From CAJXWH01 sp964343365 (GTDB taxonomy: Bacteria > Pseudomonadota > Gammaproteobacteria > Arenicellales > UBA868), in assembly GCA_964343365.1 (NCBI GenBank), contig CAYFJI010000098.1, positions 1 to 6,722 on the forward strand: a stretch of DNA of 6,722 bases, read 5' to 3'. Both the position numbers and the translations under genes were made by a program. The notes under the pieces were generated by a model. That model ran no database searches, was not told where the DNA came from, and saw only the letters and a program-made list of their open reading frames with translations. Within the stretch, counting starts at the first letter, position 1, and each line of letters opens with the position of its first letter. Positions 1-5,484 of the stretch are shown one piece after another.

Positions 1-24
1 GTTCGAATCCCTCTCTCTCCGCCA
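1..24 (+). tRNA. 3' end of a tRNA gene, probably tRNA-Ser (partial)
   Basis: The window begins inside a tRNA. Base 1 is the last base of the 5' T-stem strand. Bases 2-8 (TTCGAAT) are the T loop, 9-13 (CCCTC) the 3' T-stem strand, 14-20 (TCTCTCC) the 3' acceptor strand, 21 (G) the discriminator and 22-24 the encoded CCA. The acceptor 3' strand implies a 5' strand GGAGAGA. Together with discriminator G, a known serine identity element, this matches bacterial tRNA-Ser. The anticodon and variable arm are outside the window, so the isoacceptor cannot be named. A run of six T (26-31) follows the CCA and may help end the transcript, but there is no dedicated terminator stem. Confidence 0.85.
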
Positions 25-32
25 ATTTTTTG

Positions 33-62
33 TTGATAATCAATAAAATTCTAGGGTATAGT
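33..62 (+). promoter_or_regulatory. Candidate sigma-70 promoter for the FAH/oxidoreductase pair
   Basis: TTGATA (33-38) and TATAGT (57-62) each match the sigma-70 consensus at 5 of 6 positions and are separated by 18 bases. Transcription would start near base 69, leaving a leader of about 118 bases before the first gene at 187. It is the best -35/-10 pair I found in the window, and it lies just after the tRNA, where a new transcription unit is expected. The match is by eye; AT-rich DNA gives such matches by chance fairly often. Confidence 0.5.
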
Positions 63-93
63 CGTTTCTATCGTCTATAACCGAGAAAGCGAC
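55..93. promoter_or_regulatory. Overlapping inverted repeats on the -10 / start region (possible operator)
   Basis: Two inverted repeats share bases 61-64. The first is TATAGTCG (57-64) against CGTCTATA (72-79), with a 7-base centre and one mismatch in 8. The second is GTCGTTTCT (61-69) against AGAAA-G-CGAC (84-93), a 9-pair stem with one bulged G and a 14-base loop. They cover the candidate -10 and the predicted start point, which suits a repressor site better than an RNA hairpin, because a transcript starting near 69 would lack the left arms. If the DNA is transcribed from the tRNA side instead, the two pairings would be mutually exclusive RNA stems. No regulator family is recognised. Confidence 0.35.
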
Positions 94-186
94 CATAAGA
101 AGCTATTGTTGGCATGCTAATTATGGAAGTTGCGATTTTTTTAGACTGCTGAGTTTTCTGAAAAAAAAGAGGAGATAGAACAAAAA

Positions 187-969
187 ATGGTTGAATGGGT
201 TCGGTTTTCCCGAAATGATCAAACAGGGTTTGGCATACTCGAGGAGAAGAAGGTAATAAGCTATGCTGGCGACATGTTTTTTGAGCATCAAGCAGATGGA
301 GAAGTTTATGACTTATCTGAGGTAACGCTAGAATGCCCAGCGCCAAGTCAGGCGTTAATACTTGGTATATGGAATAATTTTCCTTCGGTTGCAGAAAAGC
401 AGGGCTTACCGACTCCAAAACATCCTTGGTACTTTATCAAACCACCATCTTGTCTTTTGGGTCCTAATAGGGTAATCGTACAACCAGAATCATACATTGG
501 TCCTGTGATCTATGAGGCGGAACTGGCAGTTGTTATCGGTCGATCTGCCACTAATGTCTCTCTAGAGAATGCATCAGATTATGTTTTCGGTTATACAGCA
601 ATCAATGATGTTACGGCGGCAAAAATAATTCGTGAGGAAGACGGCTATGAGCAATGGTGTCGATCGAAGGGATTTGATAAATTTGGCCCATGCGGGCCAA
701 CTATAAGGACAGACTTTGCACCTCAAAATCAAATTGTTCAAGCATTTGTAAATGGTGAAGAAAGACAGAATTATCTGTTAAGTGATATGTTTTTTTCACC
801 ATTAGAACTGGTCGTGTATTTGTCAAAATGCCAGACTCTGCGCCCGGGAGACATGATCGCTTGTGGTACAGCACTTGGTGCAAAATCAATGAAAAATGGC
901 GATGAAGTTGACATTAAAATAGAAGGTCTTCGAACTCTTAATAATTCATATCAAACTGCTAGCCTTTAA
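187..969 (+). CDS. Fumarylacetoacetate hydrolase (FAH) family protein with an Rv2993c-like N-terminal domain
   Basis: A 260-residue, probably cytoplasmic, metal-dependent enzyme of the FAH superfamily. Members hydrolyse, isomerise or decarboxylate 2-keto or 2-hydroxy acids such as 2-hydroxyhepta-2,4-diene-1,7-dioate. The N-terminal part (about 1-55, starting VEWVRFSRND) resembles the small Rv2993c-type domain seen in front of many bacterial FAH cores. The core follows: LGIWNNF (59-65), FIKPPS (83-88), the metal ligands E110 and E112 in YEAEL with D141 in INDVTA, then SKGFDKFGPCGP (160-171) and LRPGDMIACGT (218-228). The likely acidic metal triad is intact and the length is normal. ATG 187 follows AGGAG (170-174) by 12 bases. 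The usual TPxG after the GT is replaced by ALGAKSMKNGD, as in some subfamilies. The oxidoreductase gene begins 11 bases after the stop, so the two are probably co-transcribed. The family is secure; the substrate cannot be read from sequence. Confidence 0.92.
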   Translation: MVEWVRFSRNDQTGFGILEEKKVISYAGDMFFEHQADGEVYDLSEVTLECPAPSQALILGIWNNFPSVAEKQGLPTPKHPWYFIKPPSCLLGPNRVIVQPESYIGPVIYEAELAVVIGRSATNVSLENASDYVFGYTAINDVTAAKIIREEDGYEQWCRSKGFDKFGPCGPTIRTDFAPQNQIVQAFVNGEERQNYLLSDMFFSPLELVVYLSKCQTLRPGDMIACGTALGAKSMKNGDEVDIKIEGLRTLNNSYQTASL

Positions 970-980
970 TTCGGGTCAGG

Positions 981-1991
981 ATGACTGTAGTTAATAAAAA
1001 AATGTTAGCAGTTATAGCAAATGGCTTCGGTTCTGCTGATGTGCTTGAAGTAGCTAGTGTTGTTCGGCCTAGGCCGAGTGATGATCAAGTTCTAATTCAT
1101 GTAAAAGCAACGAGCGTAAATAGGCCTGATATCGTACAACGAGAAGGATATTATCCGCCTCCTAAGGGGGAATCAACAATCATTGGTCTTGAAGTAGCTG
1201 GGATAATTACAGAGTTGGGAAAAAACGTTAACGATTTTGAGGTGGGGGATCGCGTTGCCGCTCTTGTAGCGGGCGGAGGCTATGCAGAATTTGTAACGGC
1301 CCATCGGAAACATCTAATTCCAATACCTGATGAAATGAATTTCTATGAGGCGGCTTGTATATCTGAGACGTATATAACATCCTATCTAAATTTATTTCGT
1401 ATCGCGGGTTTGAAAGATGGAGAAAGTGTTCTTGTACACGGTGGAGGAGGAGGGGTAGGCACTGCAGCTATTCAGCTCTGCCGTGAACTTGTTCCAAATT
1501 CGAGATTATTTTCTACTGCCTCATCAACGAAGCTTTGCAGTTTAAGAGAACTTGGTACTGATGTTGTAATTGATTATAAAAAACAAGATTTTCTTGACGA
1601 AATCAAGAGTGATACTGAAGGTTCAGGAGTAAATATAATCCTCGATCATATAGGTGCTAGCTATTTGAGTTCTAACTTAAAAGCTTTAGCAGTTGGAGGA
1701 ACATTGATTATCATAGGTATCATTGGAGGCGCCAAAACCGAGATTAATCTAGGCACAATTTTGGTTAAGCGCCATCAGATAGTTGGCTCGATTTTAAGGT
1801 CACGATCTATTGCTCAAAAGGGCGAAATTATTTCAGATTTCAAAAAGGTGGTAATGCCTTTATTTGCCAGCCAGAAGATAAAACCCGTTATTTATAAAAT
1901 CTTACACTTAGAGGATGTTAGAGAAGCTCATAAAATAATGGAGAGTAGCATTCATTTTGGCAAGATAGTACTTCAAGTAGGATCTACTTGA
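981..1991 (+). CDS. NAD(P)H:quinone oxidoreductase, zinc-free MDR family (PIG3/QOR-like)
   Basis: A 336-residue, probably cytoplasmic, medium-chain dehydrogenase/reductase that would reduce quinones or enones with NAD(P)H. An N-terminal GroES-like domain contains VNRPDIVQREGYYPPP (46-61) and IIGLEVAG (67-74), closely resembling human PIG3 (TP53I3) and bacterial homologues. The Rossmann domain has VHGGGGGVGTAAIQL (152-166) and TASSTK (179-184), where the Ser/Lys pair suggests NADPH preference. LRSRS (272-276) and a C-terminal HFGKIVLQV (325-333) are also typical. The catalytic zinc-ligand cysteine is absent, as expected for quinone oxidoreductases. The start is uncertain. ATG 981 has only a weak AGG directly before it, while ATG 1002 (residue 8) begins at MLAVIANGFG, the usual family start, but has no clear ribosome-binding site. 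It shares a probable operon with the FAH gene. The true substrate is unknown. Confidence 0.9.
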   Translation: MTVVNKKMLAVIANGFGSADVLEVASVVRPRPSDDQVLIHVKATSVNRPDIVQREGYYPPPKGESTIIGLEVAGIITELGKNVNDFEVGDRVAALVAGGGYAEFVTAHRKHLIPIPDEMNFYEAACISETYITSYLNLFRIAGLKDGESVLVHGGGGGVGTAAIQLCRELVPNSRLFSTASSTKLCSLRELGTDVVIDYKKQDFLDEIKSDTEGSGVNIILDHIGASYLSSNLKALAVGGTLIIIGIIGGAKTEINLGTILVKRHQIVGSILRSRSIAQKGEIISDFKKVVMPLFASQKIKPVIYKILHLEDVREAHKIMESSIHFGKIVLQVGST

Positions 1992-2088
1992 AAGCTTTTA
2001 GTTACTTCGGAAATCATGATTATCAAAAAAAATTAGGGTAAGAATAAGAAGATTTTATAACCGTATATATAAGGCATTAAAAAAAGTT

Positions 2089-2117
2089 GCTTGGTATTTT
2101 GGATTCAGGTATCAAGC
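2089..2117. repeat. Inverted repeat GCTTGGTA / TATCAAGC
   Basis: The arms at 2089-2096 and 2110-2117 pair over 8 positions, one of them a G-T pair, around a 13-base loop. No T-run follows, so it is not a terminator. TTGCTT (2087-2092) and TATCAA (2110-2115) lie 17 bases apart and could be a poor promoter (3/6 and 4/6), with the arms lying over the two boxes. It could equally be a regulator site or chance. Confidence 0.3.
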
Positions 2118-2138
2118 CACATGAGTACAAACAAAAAA

Positions 2139-2151
2139 ATGTTATAAACAT
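2139..2151. repeat. Short inverted repeat ATGTT-ATA-AACAT
   Basis: A 13-base element with perfect 5-base arms (2139-2143 and 2147-2151) and a 3-base centre. It lies 14 bases upstream of the candidate -35 box TTTACA (2165-2170), a usual position for an activator site. In AT-rich DNA such a repeat can arise by chance. Confidence 0.25.
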
Positions 2152-2164
2152 CTAAGATTGGGTA

Positions 2165-2193
2165 TTTACAAAATTGCTAGACTAGACTAGTCT
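2165..2193 (+). promoter_or_regulatory. Weak promoter candidate for the tctCBA operon
   Basis: TTTACA (2165-2170) matches the -35 consensus at 5 of 6. TAGTCT (2188-2193), 17 bases later, matches the -10 consensus at only 3 of 6. The poor -10 lies inside the perfect palindrome at 2183-2194, an arrangement seen where a regulator controls access to the promoter. The predicted start would fall near 2200, giving a leader of about 130 bases that contains the foldable segment. It is the most plausible pair I found in this gap, but it is weak. Confidence 0.25.
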
Positions 2194-2194
2194 A
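2177..2194. promoter_or_regulatory. Perfect 12-base palindrome TAGACTAGTCTA in a CTAG triplet (candidate operator)
   Basis: TAGACTAGTCTA (2183-2194) equals its own reverse complement. It sits at the end of three consecutive 5-base units, CTAGA (2177-2181), CTAGA (2182-2186) and CTAGT (2187-2191), so the tetranucleotide CTAG occurs three times in 14 bases. CTAG is under-represented in many proteobacterial genomes. The site overlaps the candidate -10 and lies about 135 bases upstream of tctC, as a transcription-factor site for the transporter operon would. The regulator is not identified. Confidence 0.45.
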
Positions 2195-2285
2195 CGCCGT
2201 TAGACCTGCGGCTTCGTGACCCTCACTATCACAAGAAAGTTGCCGAACGATGCTCAAAAAAGCATTTCGTGGGTCCCTCAAAGCG
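2195..2285 (+). promoter_or_regulatory. Foldable, GC-richer leader segment upstream of tctC
   Basis: This stretch is visibly richer in G and C than its flanks. An inner stem pairs ACGATGCT (2247-2254) with AGCA (2261-2264) and TCGT (2267-2270), leaving two bulged T and a CAAAAA loop. An outer GACCC (2218-2222) can pair with GGGTC (2271-2275), enclosing it. GCCG (2196-2199) can pair with CGGC (2209-2212). A near-direct repeat, TTCGTGACCCTCA (2213-2225) and TTCGTGGGTCCCTCA (2266-2280), brackets the structure. A T-rich run (2293-2312) follows. It may be a 5' leader affecting stability or translation of tctC, a small RNA, or protein-binding DNA. It matches no riboswitch family I know. Confidence 0.35.
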
Positions 2286-2313
2286 AATATCAATTTTTAT
2301 AATTTTCTTTTTC

Positions 2314-2320
2314 AAGGAGG
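2314..2320 (+). promoter_or_regulatory. Strong ribosome-binding site of tctC
   Basis: AAGGAGG, a near-complete match to the anti-Shine-Dalgarno sequence, ends 9 bases before ATG 2330. It is stronger than the sites before the other genes here. This fits the usual need for more binding protein than membrane subunits, and it fixes the tctC start. Confidence 0.8.
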
Positions 2321-2329
2321 AAGAGATTC

Positions 2330-3310
2330 ATGAGACTGTATGCAAATAAACTTTGCAAACTTAGCATTTTTATCTTAGCTTCACTCGCTATTTTCAGCCC
2401 GGGTGTCGCGACAGCTGAGTGGGCTCCAAAAAAACCTATTGATTTTGTCATAATGGCAGGAAAAGGTGGTGGTGCGGATAAAATGGCTAGGCTGATGCAG
2501 AGCATTGTTGAAAAATACAACTTGTCATCAAAGCCACTTGTTCCAGTGAATAAGTCTGGAGGATCAGGGGCAGAAGCTTTGGTGCATCTAAAGGGAAAAA
2601 AGGGAGATGATCACACCATAATGGTAACATTGAATAGTTTCTATACCACTCCCTTACGACAACCAGCACTCGATGTAGATATTTCGACTTTCACACCCAT
2701 CGGGCGAATGGCCGAAGATACTTTTCTTTTGTGGGTGCATGCTGATTCAGGCATTAACAATGTGGATGATTTTGTCGCGGCTGCGAAAGCAGCTGGCAAT
2801 CAGTGGGTCATGGCTGGAACCGGTTCAGGTCAAGAGGATCAACTATTGACCACTTTTTTGAATCAAGCATATGATTTAGATATCAAGTATGTACCCTTTA
2901 AAGGGGGCGGGGCAGTAGCAAAGCAATTAGCCGGCAAGCACTGTAACTCAACAGTGAATAATCCGTCTGAACAGCTTGGTTTTTATGAAGCTGGAACTAC
3001 TCGTGCTATTGCTGCATTTACACCAAATCGATTGCCATTATTTCCTGATGCACCTACTTTTAGGGAGTTAGGTAAAGACTACGTTTATTTTATGCAAAGA
3101 AGCGTGGTTGGTGCTCCTGGAATGAGCAGTGAAGCAGAGGCTTATTATAGAAAGATGTTCGCCGCAGTTTATGCTTCAGATGAGTGGCAGGAATACATGC
3201 AGAAGAAGAGTTTGAGGGGTGGATTTCTAACCGGGAATGCTCTGAAAACTTACTGGGCAGGAGAAAAAGCTATCCATCAGACCATGCTTACAGATATTGG
3301 AGAAATTTAA
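2330..3310 (+). CDS. tctC: TTT-family tricarboxylate transporter, periplasmic substrate-binding protein (TctC / Bug family)
   Basis: A 326-residue periplasmic protein expected to bind a carboxylate and deliver it to TctA/TctB. The signal peptide has a basic start (R2, K7, K10), a hydrophobic core (about 11-23) and an ATA|EW cleavage site after residue 29. The mature protein starts WAPKKPIDFVIMAGKGGGADKMAR (31-54), the first Bug ligand loop; GKGGGAD replaces the commoner AAGGxxD form. Later family features are GTGSGQEDQ (163-171), VPFKGGGAVAKQLAGKH (188-204), NNPSEQ (210-215) and the C-terminal FPDAPTFRELG (238-248). The length is normal. A strong AAGGAGG precedes the ATG, and tctB follows after 43 bases. 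C205 is the only cysteine in the mature part. TctC relatives bind citrate, other di- and tricarboxylates, nicotinate or terephthalate, so the ligand is open. The downstream frc gene makes oxalate or a related acid a reasonable guess. Confidence 0.92.
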   Translation: MRLYANKLCKLSIFILASLAIFSPGVATAEWAPKKPIDFVIMAGKGGGADKMARLMQSIVEKYNLSSKPLVPVNKSGGSGAEALVHLKGKKGDDHTIMVTLNSFYTTPLRQPALDVDISTFTPIGRMAEDTFLLWVHADSGINNVDDFVAAAKAAGNQWVMAGTGSGQEDQLLTTFLNQAYDLDIKYVPFKGGGAVAKQLAGKHCNSTVNNPSEQLGFYEAGTTRAIAAFTPNRLPLFPDAPTFRELGKDYVYFMQRSVVGAPGMSSEAEAYYRKMFAAVYASDEWQEYMQKKSLRGGFLTGNALKTYWAGEKAIHQTMLTDIGEI

Positions 3311-3340
3311 TCATGAGGTTGCTTCTATGTTAGAACGATA

Positions 3341-3356
3341 GGAGATAGATATTTTG
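3341..3356 (+). promoter_or_regulatory. Ribosome-binding site supporting a TTG start for tctB
   Basis: GGAG (3341-3344) lies 9 bases before TTG 3354, and no ATG or GTG in the same frame is better placed. The next in-frame ATG is at 3375 (residue 8); using it would put the site 30 bases away and remove the MRKADLV start typical of TctB proteins. TTG is therefore preferred. It may lower expression of the small subunit. Confidence 0.7.
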
Positions 3357-3851
3357 CGGAAAGCAGATTTAGTGATGGCTGCAGTTCTAGCACTTTTTTC
3401 TGTCTACCTGATGTGGAAAAGTTCGGAACTCCCTATCGGCTGGATCCCTCAGCAGGGTCCTGGCGGTGGGGCGTTTCCTTTCTGGCTAGCTGTCGGTATG
3501 TTGATTTGCTGTATCTGGATTATTGTTCGCTGGTTTCGTCGAAATACTGTCGTATCGAGATCTACAGAGCCCTATTTGACCAATTCTTCCTTAAAAATGT
3601 TTCTGACTGTTTCAGGTTTGTTAGGTTTTATGATCGGAGCGATACACATTATCGGTGTTTATTTTTCGGTCCTAATCTTTCTTCTGTTGTATATAAGGTT
3701 ATTAGGATCTCATCGATGGAGCACATCTATATTGATAGCAGTCGCCACGCCTGTGGTTGCGTTCTTTTTTTTCGAGATTGCTTTATTAATTACTTTACCG
3801 AAAGGATATAGCGAACCGCTATTTTACCCGCTATATGATTGGTTTATGTGA
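3354..3851 (+). CDS. tctB: TTT-family transporter small membrane subunit (TctB)
   Basis: A 165-residue inner-membrane protein, the small integral subunit of the TTT system. It works with TctA in carboxylate uptake driven by an ion gradient. Hydrophobic segments lie at about 4-21, 40-60, 81-116 (long, possibly split by G101) and 124-148, matching the usual four- to five-helix TctB layout. The loop after helix 1 contains GPGGGAFPFWLAVGML (36-50), the family's Gly/Pro-rich signature. A basic stretch, RWFRRN (59-64), probably faces the cytoplasm. It starts with TTG, supported by a well-spaced GGAG. The 43-base gap before it contains only a weak 5-pair repeat, TTCTA/TAGAA (3323-3335). TctA follows 43 bases after the stop. 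TctB proteins are poorly conserved, so the assignment rests on topology, signature loop and gene order together. Confidence 0.88.
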   Translation: MRKADLVMAAVLALFSVYLMWKSSELPIGWIPQQGPGGGAFPFWLAVGMLICCIWIIVRWFRRNTVVSRSTEPYLTNSSLKMFLTVSGLLGFMIGAIHIIGVYFSVLIFLLLYIRLLGSHRWSTSILIAVATPVVAFFFFEIALLITLPKGYSEPLFYPLYDWFM

Positions 3852-3894
3852 TGCGATGTCAAAGAGCAATTTTCTTTTGGGAGTGGTTTAATTA

Positions 3895-5397
3895 ATGGAA
3901 GTAATGAATCTATTATTGGAAGGTTTTGGCTCAGTCTTACAGCCGCTCAACATCGCGTTGATTATTGGCGGTTGTGCTTTAGGATTGTTCATCGGCGCCA
4001 TGCCAGGACTTGGATCAGTGAATGGCGTTGCAATTCTGCTTCCCATGACATTTTTAGTTCCACCGGCAGGAGCAATAATTTTTCTTGCCGCAATTTATTA
4101 TGGAGCAATGTATGGCGGGGCAATAAGTTCGATAATGTTAGGGATACCAGGCGCGTCGACGGCTGTCGCTACTACATTTGATGGACGACCTCTGGCTTTG
4201 AAGGGTGAAGCGGATAAGGCGCTGATCGTAGCAGCAGGCGCATCTTTTCTTGGTGGTACGATTTCAGTTGTATTGTTTACGTTATTTGCACCACCTCTTG
4301 CAGCTGTCGCATTGGCATTCGGTTCACCTGAAGAGTTCGCATTGATGATTTTGGCATTTGCAACATTCGTAGGACTTGGCGGTGATGATATTCCAAAAAC
4401 ACTTTTCTCTATTTTTATTGGGTTGGCTCTAAGTGCCGTAGGGCTTGACATAATAAGTGGGCAACCCCGACTCATTTTTGGCGGATTGCCAGGATTTTTC
4501 CATGGCATTAATTTCTTGGTATTAGCCATCGGAATTTATGGGATTGGTGAAATGTTGTGGACTATTGAAAGTAGCGGGGGAAAAGTTACTATATCGCAAG
4601 CAAATATCACAGTTAGAAGAATTTTAGATAATATTCGAAGTTTGATGACGACAATTAAAGCCACCATAATGGGCTCATTTCTTGGTTATTTTGTTGGCAT
4701 CTTGCCTGCGGCAGGAGCAACTCCAGGTTCCATAATGGCATATGGCGTCGCGAAAACTATGTCGAAGAACCCCAATTCGTTTGGCAAGGGAAATCTAAGC
4801 GGAGTTGCAGCTCCTGAAGCCGCAAACAATGCAGCAAGCACGGGATCAATGCTGCCAATGTTAACTTTAGGTATCCCAGGCTCGCCAACTACTGCAATTT
4901 TGTTAGGAGGTATGGTTATTTGGGGTCTAGAGCCAGGTCCGATGTTGTTTGTTGAACATCAAAGTTTTGTGTGGGCTCTAATTGCAAGTTTGTATGTTGC
5001 CAATTTATTCGCATTGTTGATTAATTTGATGTTTATACCAGGCTTTATTTCTATTTTGCGTACGCCGTTCACTATTTTAGCGCCAATAATCTTTGTGTTG
5101 TGCATTATTGGAGGTTATGCTCCAATGCAGGATATGCATGATGTTTGGTTAATTTTCATTTTTGGTGTAGTTGGCTATTTGATGCGTAAACTAGATTATC
5201 CAATGGCACCTGCGGTTCTGGCGATTGTGTTGGGCCCTTTAGCTGAAACATCGATGCGGCAATCCTTGTTAATAAGTGACGGTAGTTTCGGAGTGTTTTT
5301 TACACGACCAATTTCAGGACCGATAATGGTGATAGCAATTCTTTTGTTCCTGTTACCATTACTAAAAAAATTAAAAAAGACTAGTACTGGTAGTTGA
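3895..5397 (+). CDS. tctA: TTT-family transporter large membrane subunit (TctA)
   Basis: A 500-residue polytopic inner-membrane permease that forms the translocation path of the TTT system, taking its ligand from TctC. Two family repeats are visible. The first has MPGLG (36-40), IYYGAMYGGAISSIMLGIPG (67-86) and DGRPLALKGEADKAL (96-110). The second has GILPAAGATPGS (268-279), VAAPEAANNAASTGSMLPML (304-323) and TLGIPGSPTTAILLGG (324-339). The C-terminal half holds further hydrophobic helices and LGPLAETSMRQSLLIS (446-461), a strongly conserved TctA block, before a lysine-rich tail (KKLKK, 491-495). The length is standard. ATG 3895 is chosen because GGGAG (3879-3883) lies 11 bases before it; ATG 3904 would be 20 bases away. 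It is the last transporter gene; frc follows after 87 bases. The family is certain; the substrate cannot be read from sequence. Confidence 0.95.
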   Translation: MEVMNLLLEGFGSVLQPLNIALIIGGCALGLFIGAMPGLGSVNGVAILLPMTFLVPPAGAIIFLAAIYYGAMYGGAISSIMLGIPGASTAVATTFDGRPLALKGEADKALIVAAGASFLGGTISVVLFTLFAPPLAAVALAFGSPEEFALMILAFATFVGLGGDDIPKTLFSIFIGLALSAVGLDIISGQPRLIFGGLPGFFHGINFLVLAIGIYGIGEMLWTIESSGGKVTISQANITVRRILDNIRSLMTTIKATIMGSFLGYFVGILPAAGATPGSIMAYGVAKTMSKNPNSFGKGNLSGVAAPEAANNAASTGSMLPMLTLGIPGSPTTAILLGGMVIWGLEPGPMLFVEHQSFVWALIASLYVANLFALLINLMFIPGFISILRTPFTILAPIIFVLCIIGGYAPMQDMHDVWLIFIFGVVGYLMRKLDYPMAPAVLAIVLGPLAETSMRQSLLISDGSFGVFFTRPISGPIMVIAILLFLLPLLKKLKKTSTGS

Positions 5398-5407
5398 CAT
5401 ATGATCA

Positions 5408-5437
5408 TTGCAACTCGCATGGATTCAGAATTAGAGT
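5408..5437 (+). promoter_or_regulatory. Very weak promoter candidate in the tctA-frc gap
   Basis: TTGCAA (5408-5413) and TAGAGT (5432-5437), 18 bases apart, each match the consensus at 4 of 6. The 87-base gap is longer than the gaps within the transporter operon, so frc could have its own promoter. Equally, no terminator is visible after tctA and read-through would serve. Confidence 0.15.
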
Positions 5438-5484
5438 CTATAGCATGCATGTTTGAATAATCCAAAAAGCCTGGGAGAAAAAAT

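Larger units (their letters stand above)
1992..2329. other. 338-base regulatory gap between the oxidoreductase and tctC
   Basis: No coding region is supported here. The first part (to about 2088) is very AT-rich with A-runs (2025-2032, 2079-2085) and two short palindromes, AAAGCTTT (1991-1998) and AATCATGATT (2012-2021). No GC stem followed by a T-run is visible, so no intrinsic terminator is called after the oxidoreductase. The middle part carries three inverted repeats (2089-2117, 2139-2151, 2183-2194). The last part is GC-richer and foldable (2195-2285), followed by a T-rich stretch and a strong ribosome-binding site. The gap most likely holds the promoter and control sites of the transporter operon. 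Confidence 0.6.

Noticed and set aside
68..418. A 116-codon reverse-strand open frame over the FAH promoter and gene
   Set aside because: It runs antisense to the promoter and to the FAH N-terminal domain, resembles no known protein and is best explained as a shadow.
1991..2032. A possible terminator after the oxidoreductase gene
   Set aside because: Only short AT-rich palindromes (AAAGCTTT, AATCATGATT) are present, followed by A rather than T on the coding strand. No GC stem with a T-run exists.
3323..3335. Inverted repeat TTCTA-TGT-TAGAA between tctC and tctB
   Set aside because: Five A/T-rich pairs around a 3-base loop make too weak a stem to call a terminator or processing site.
3413..3811. 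A 132-codon open frame on the + strand overlapping tctB
   Set aside because: It lies wholly inside tctB in another frame, has no ribosome-binding site and lacks the hydrophobic pattern and signature loop that the tctB frame shows.
4098..4529. A 143-codon reverse-strand open frame within tctA
   Set aside because: Its Ala/Asn/Pro-rich composition is the antisense of membrane-protein codons; the + strand frame is a clear TctA.
5401..5460. A 19-codon open frame (MIIATRMDSELESIACMFE) between tctA and frc
   Set aside because: It has no ribosome-binding site, begins three bases after the tctA stop and has no features of a known leader peptide. A frame this short is expected by chance.
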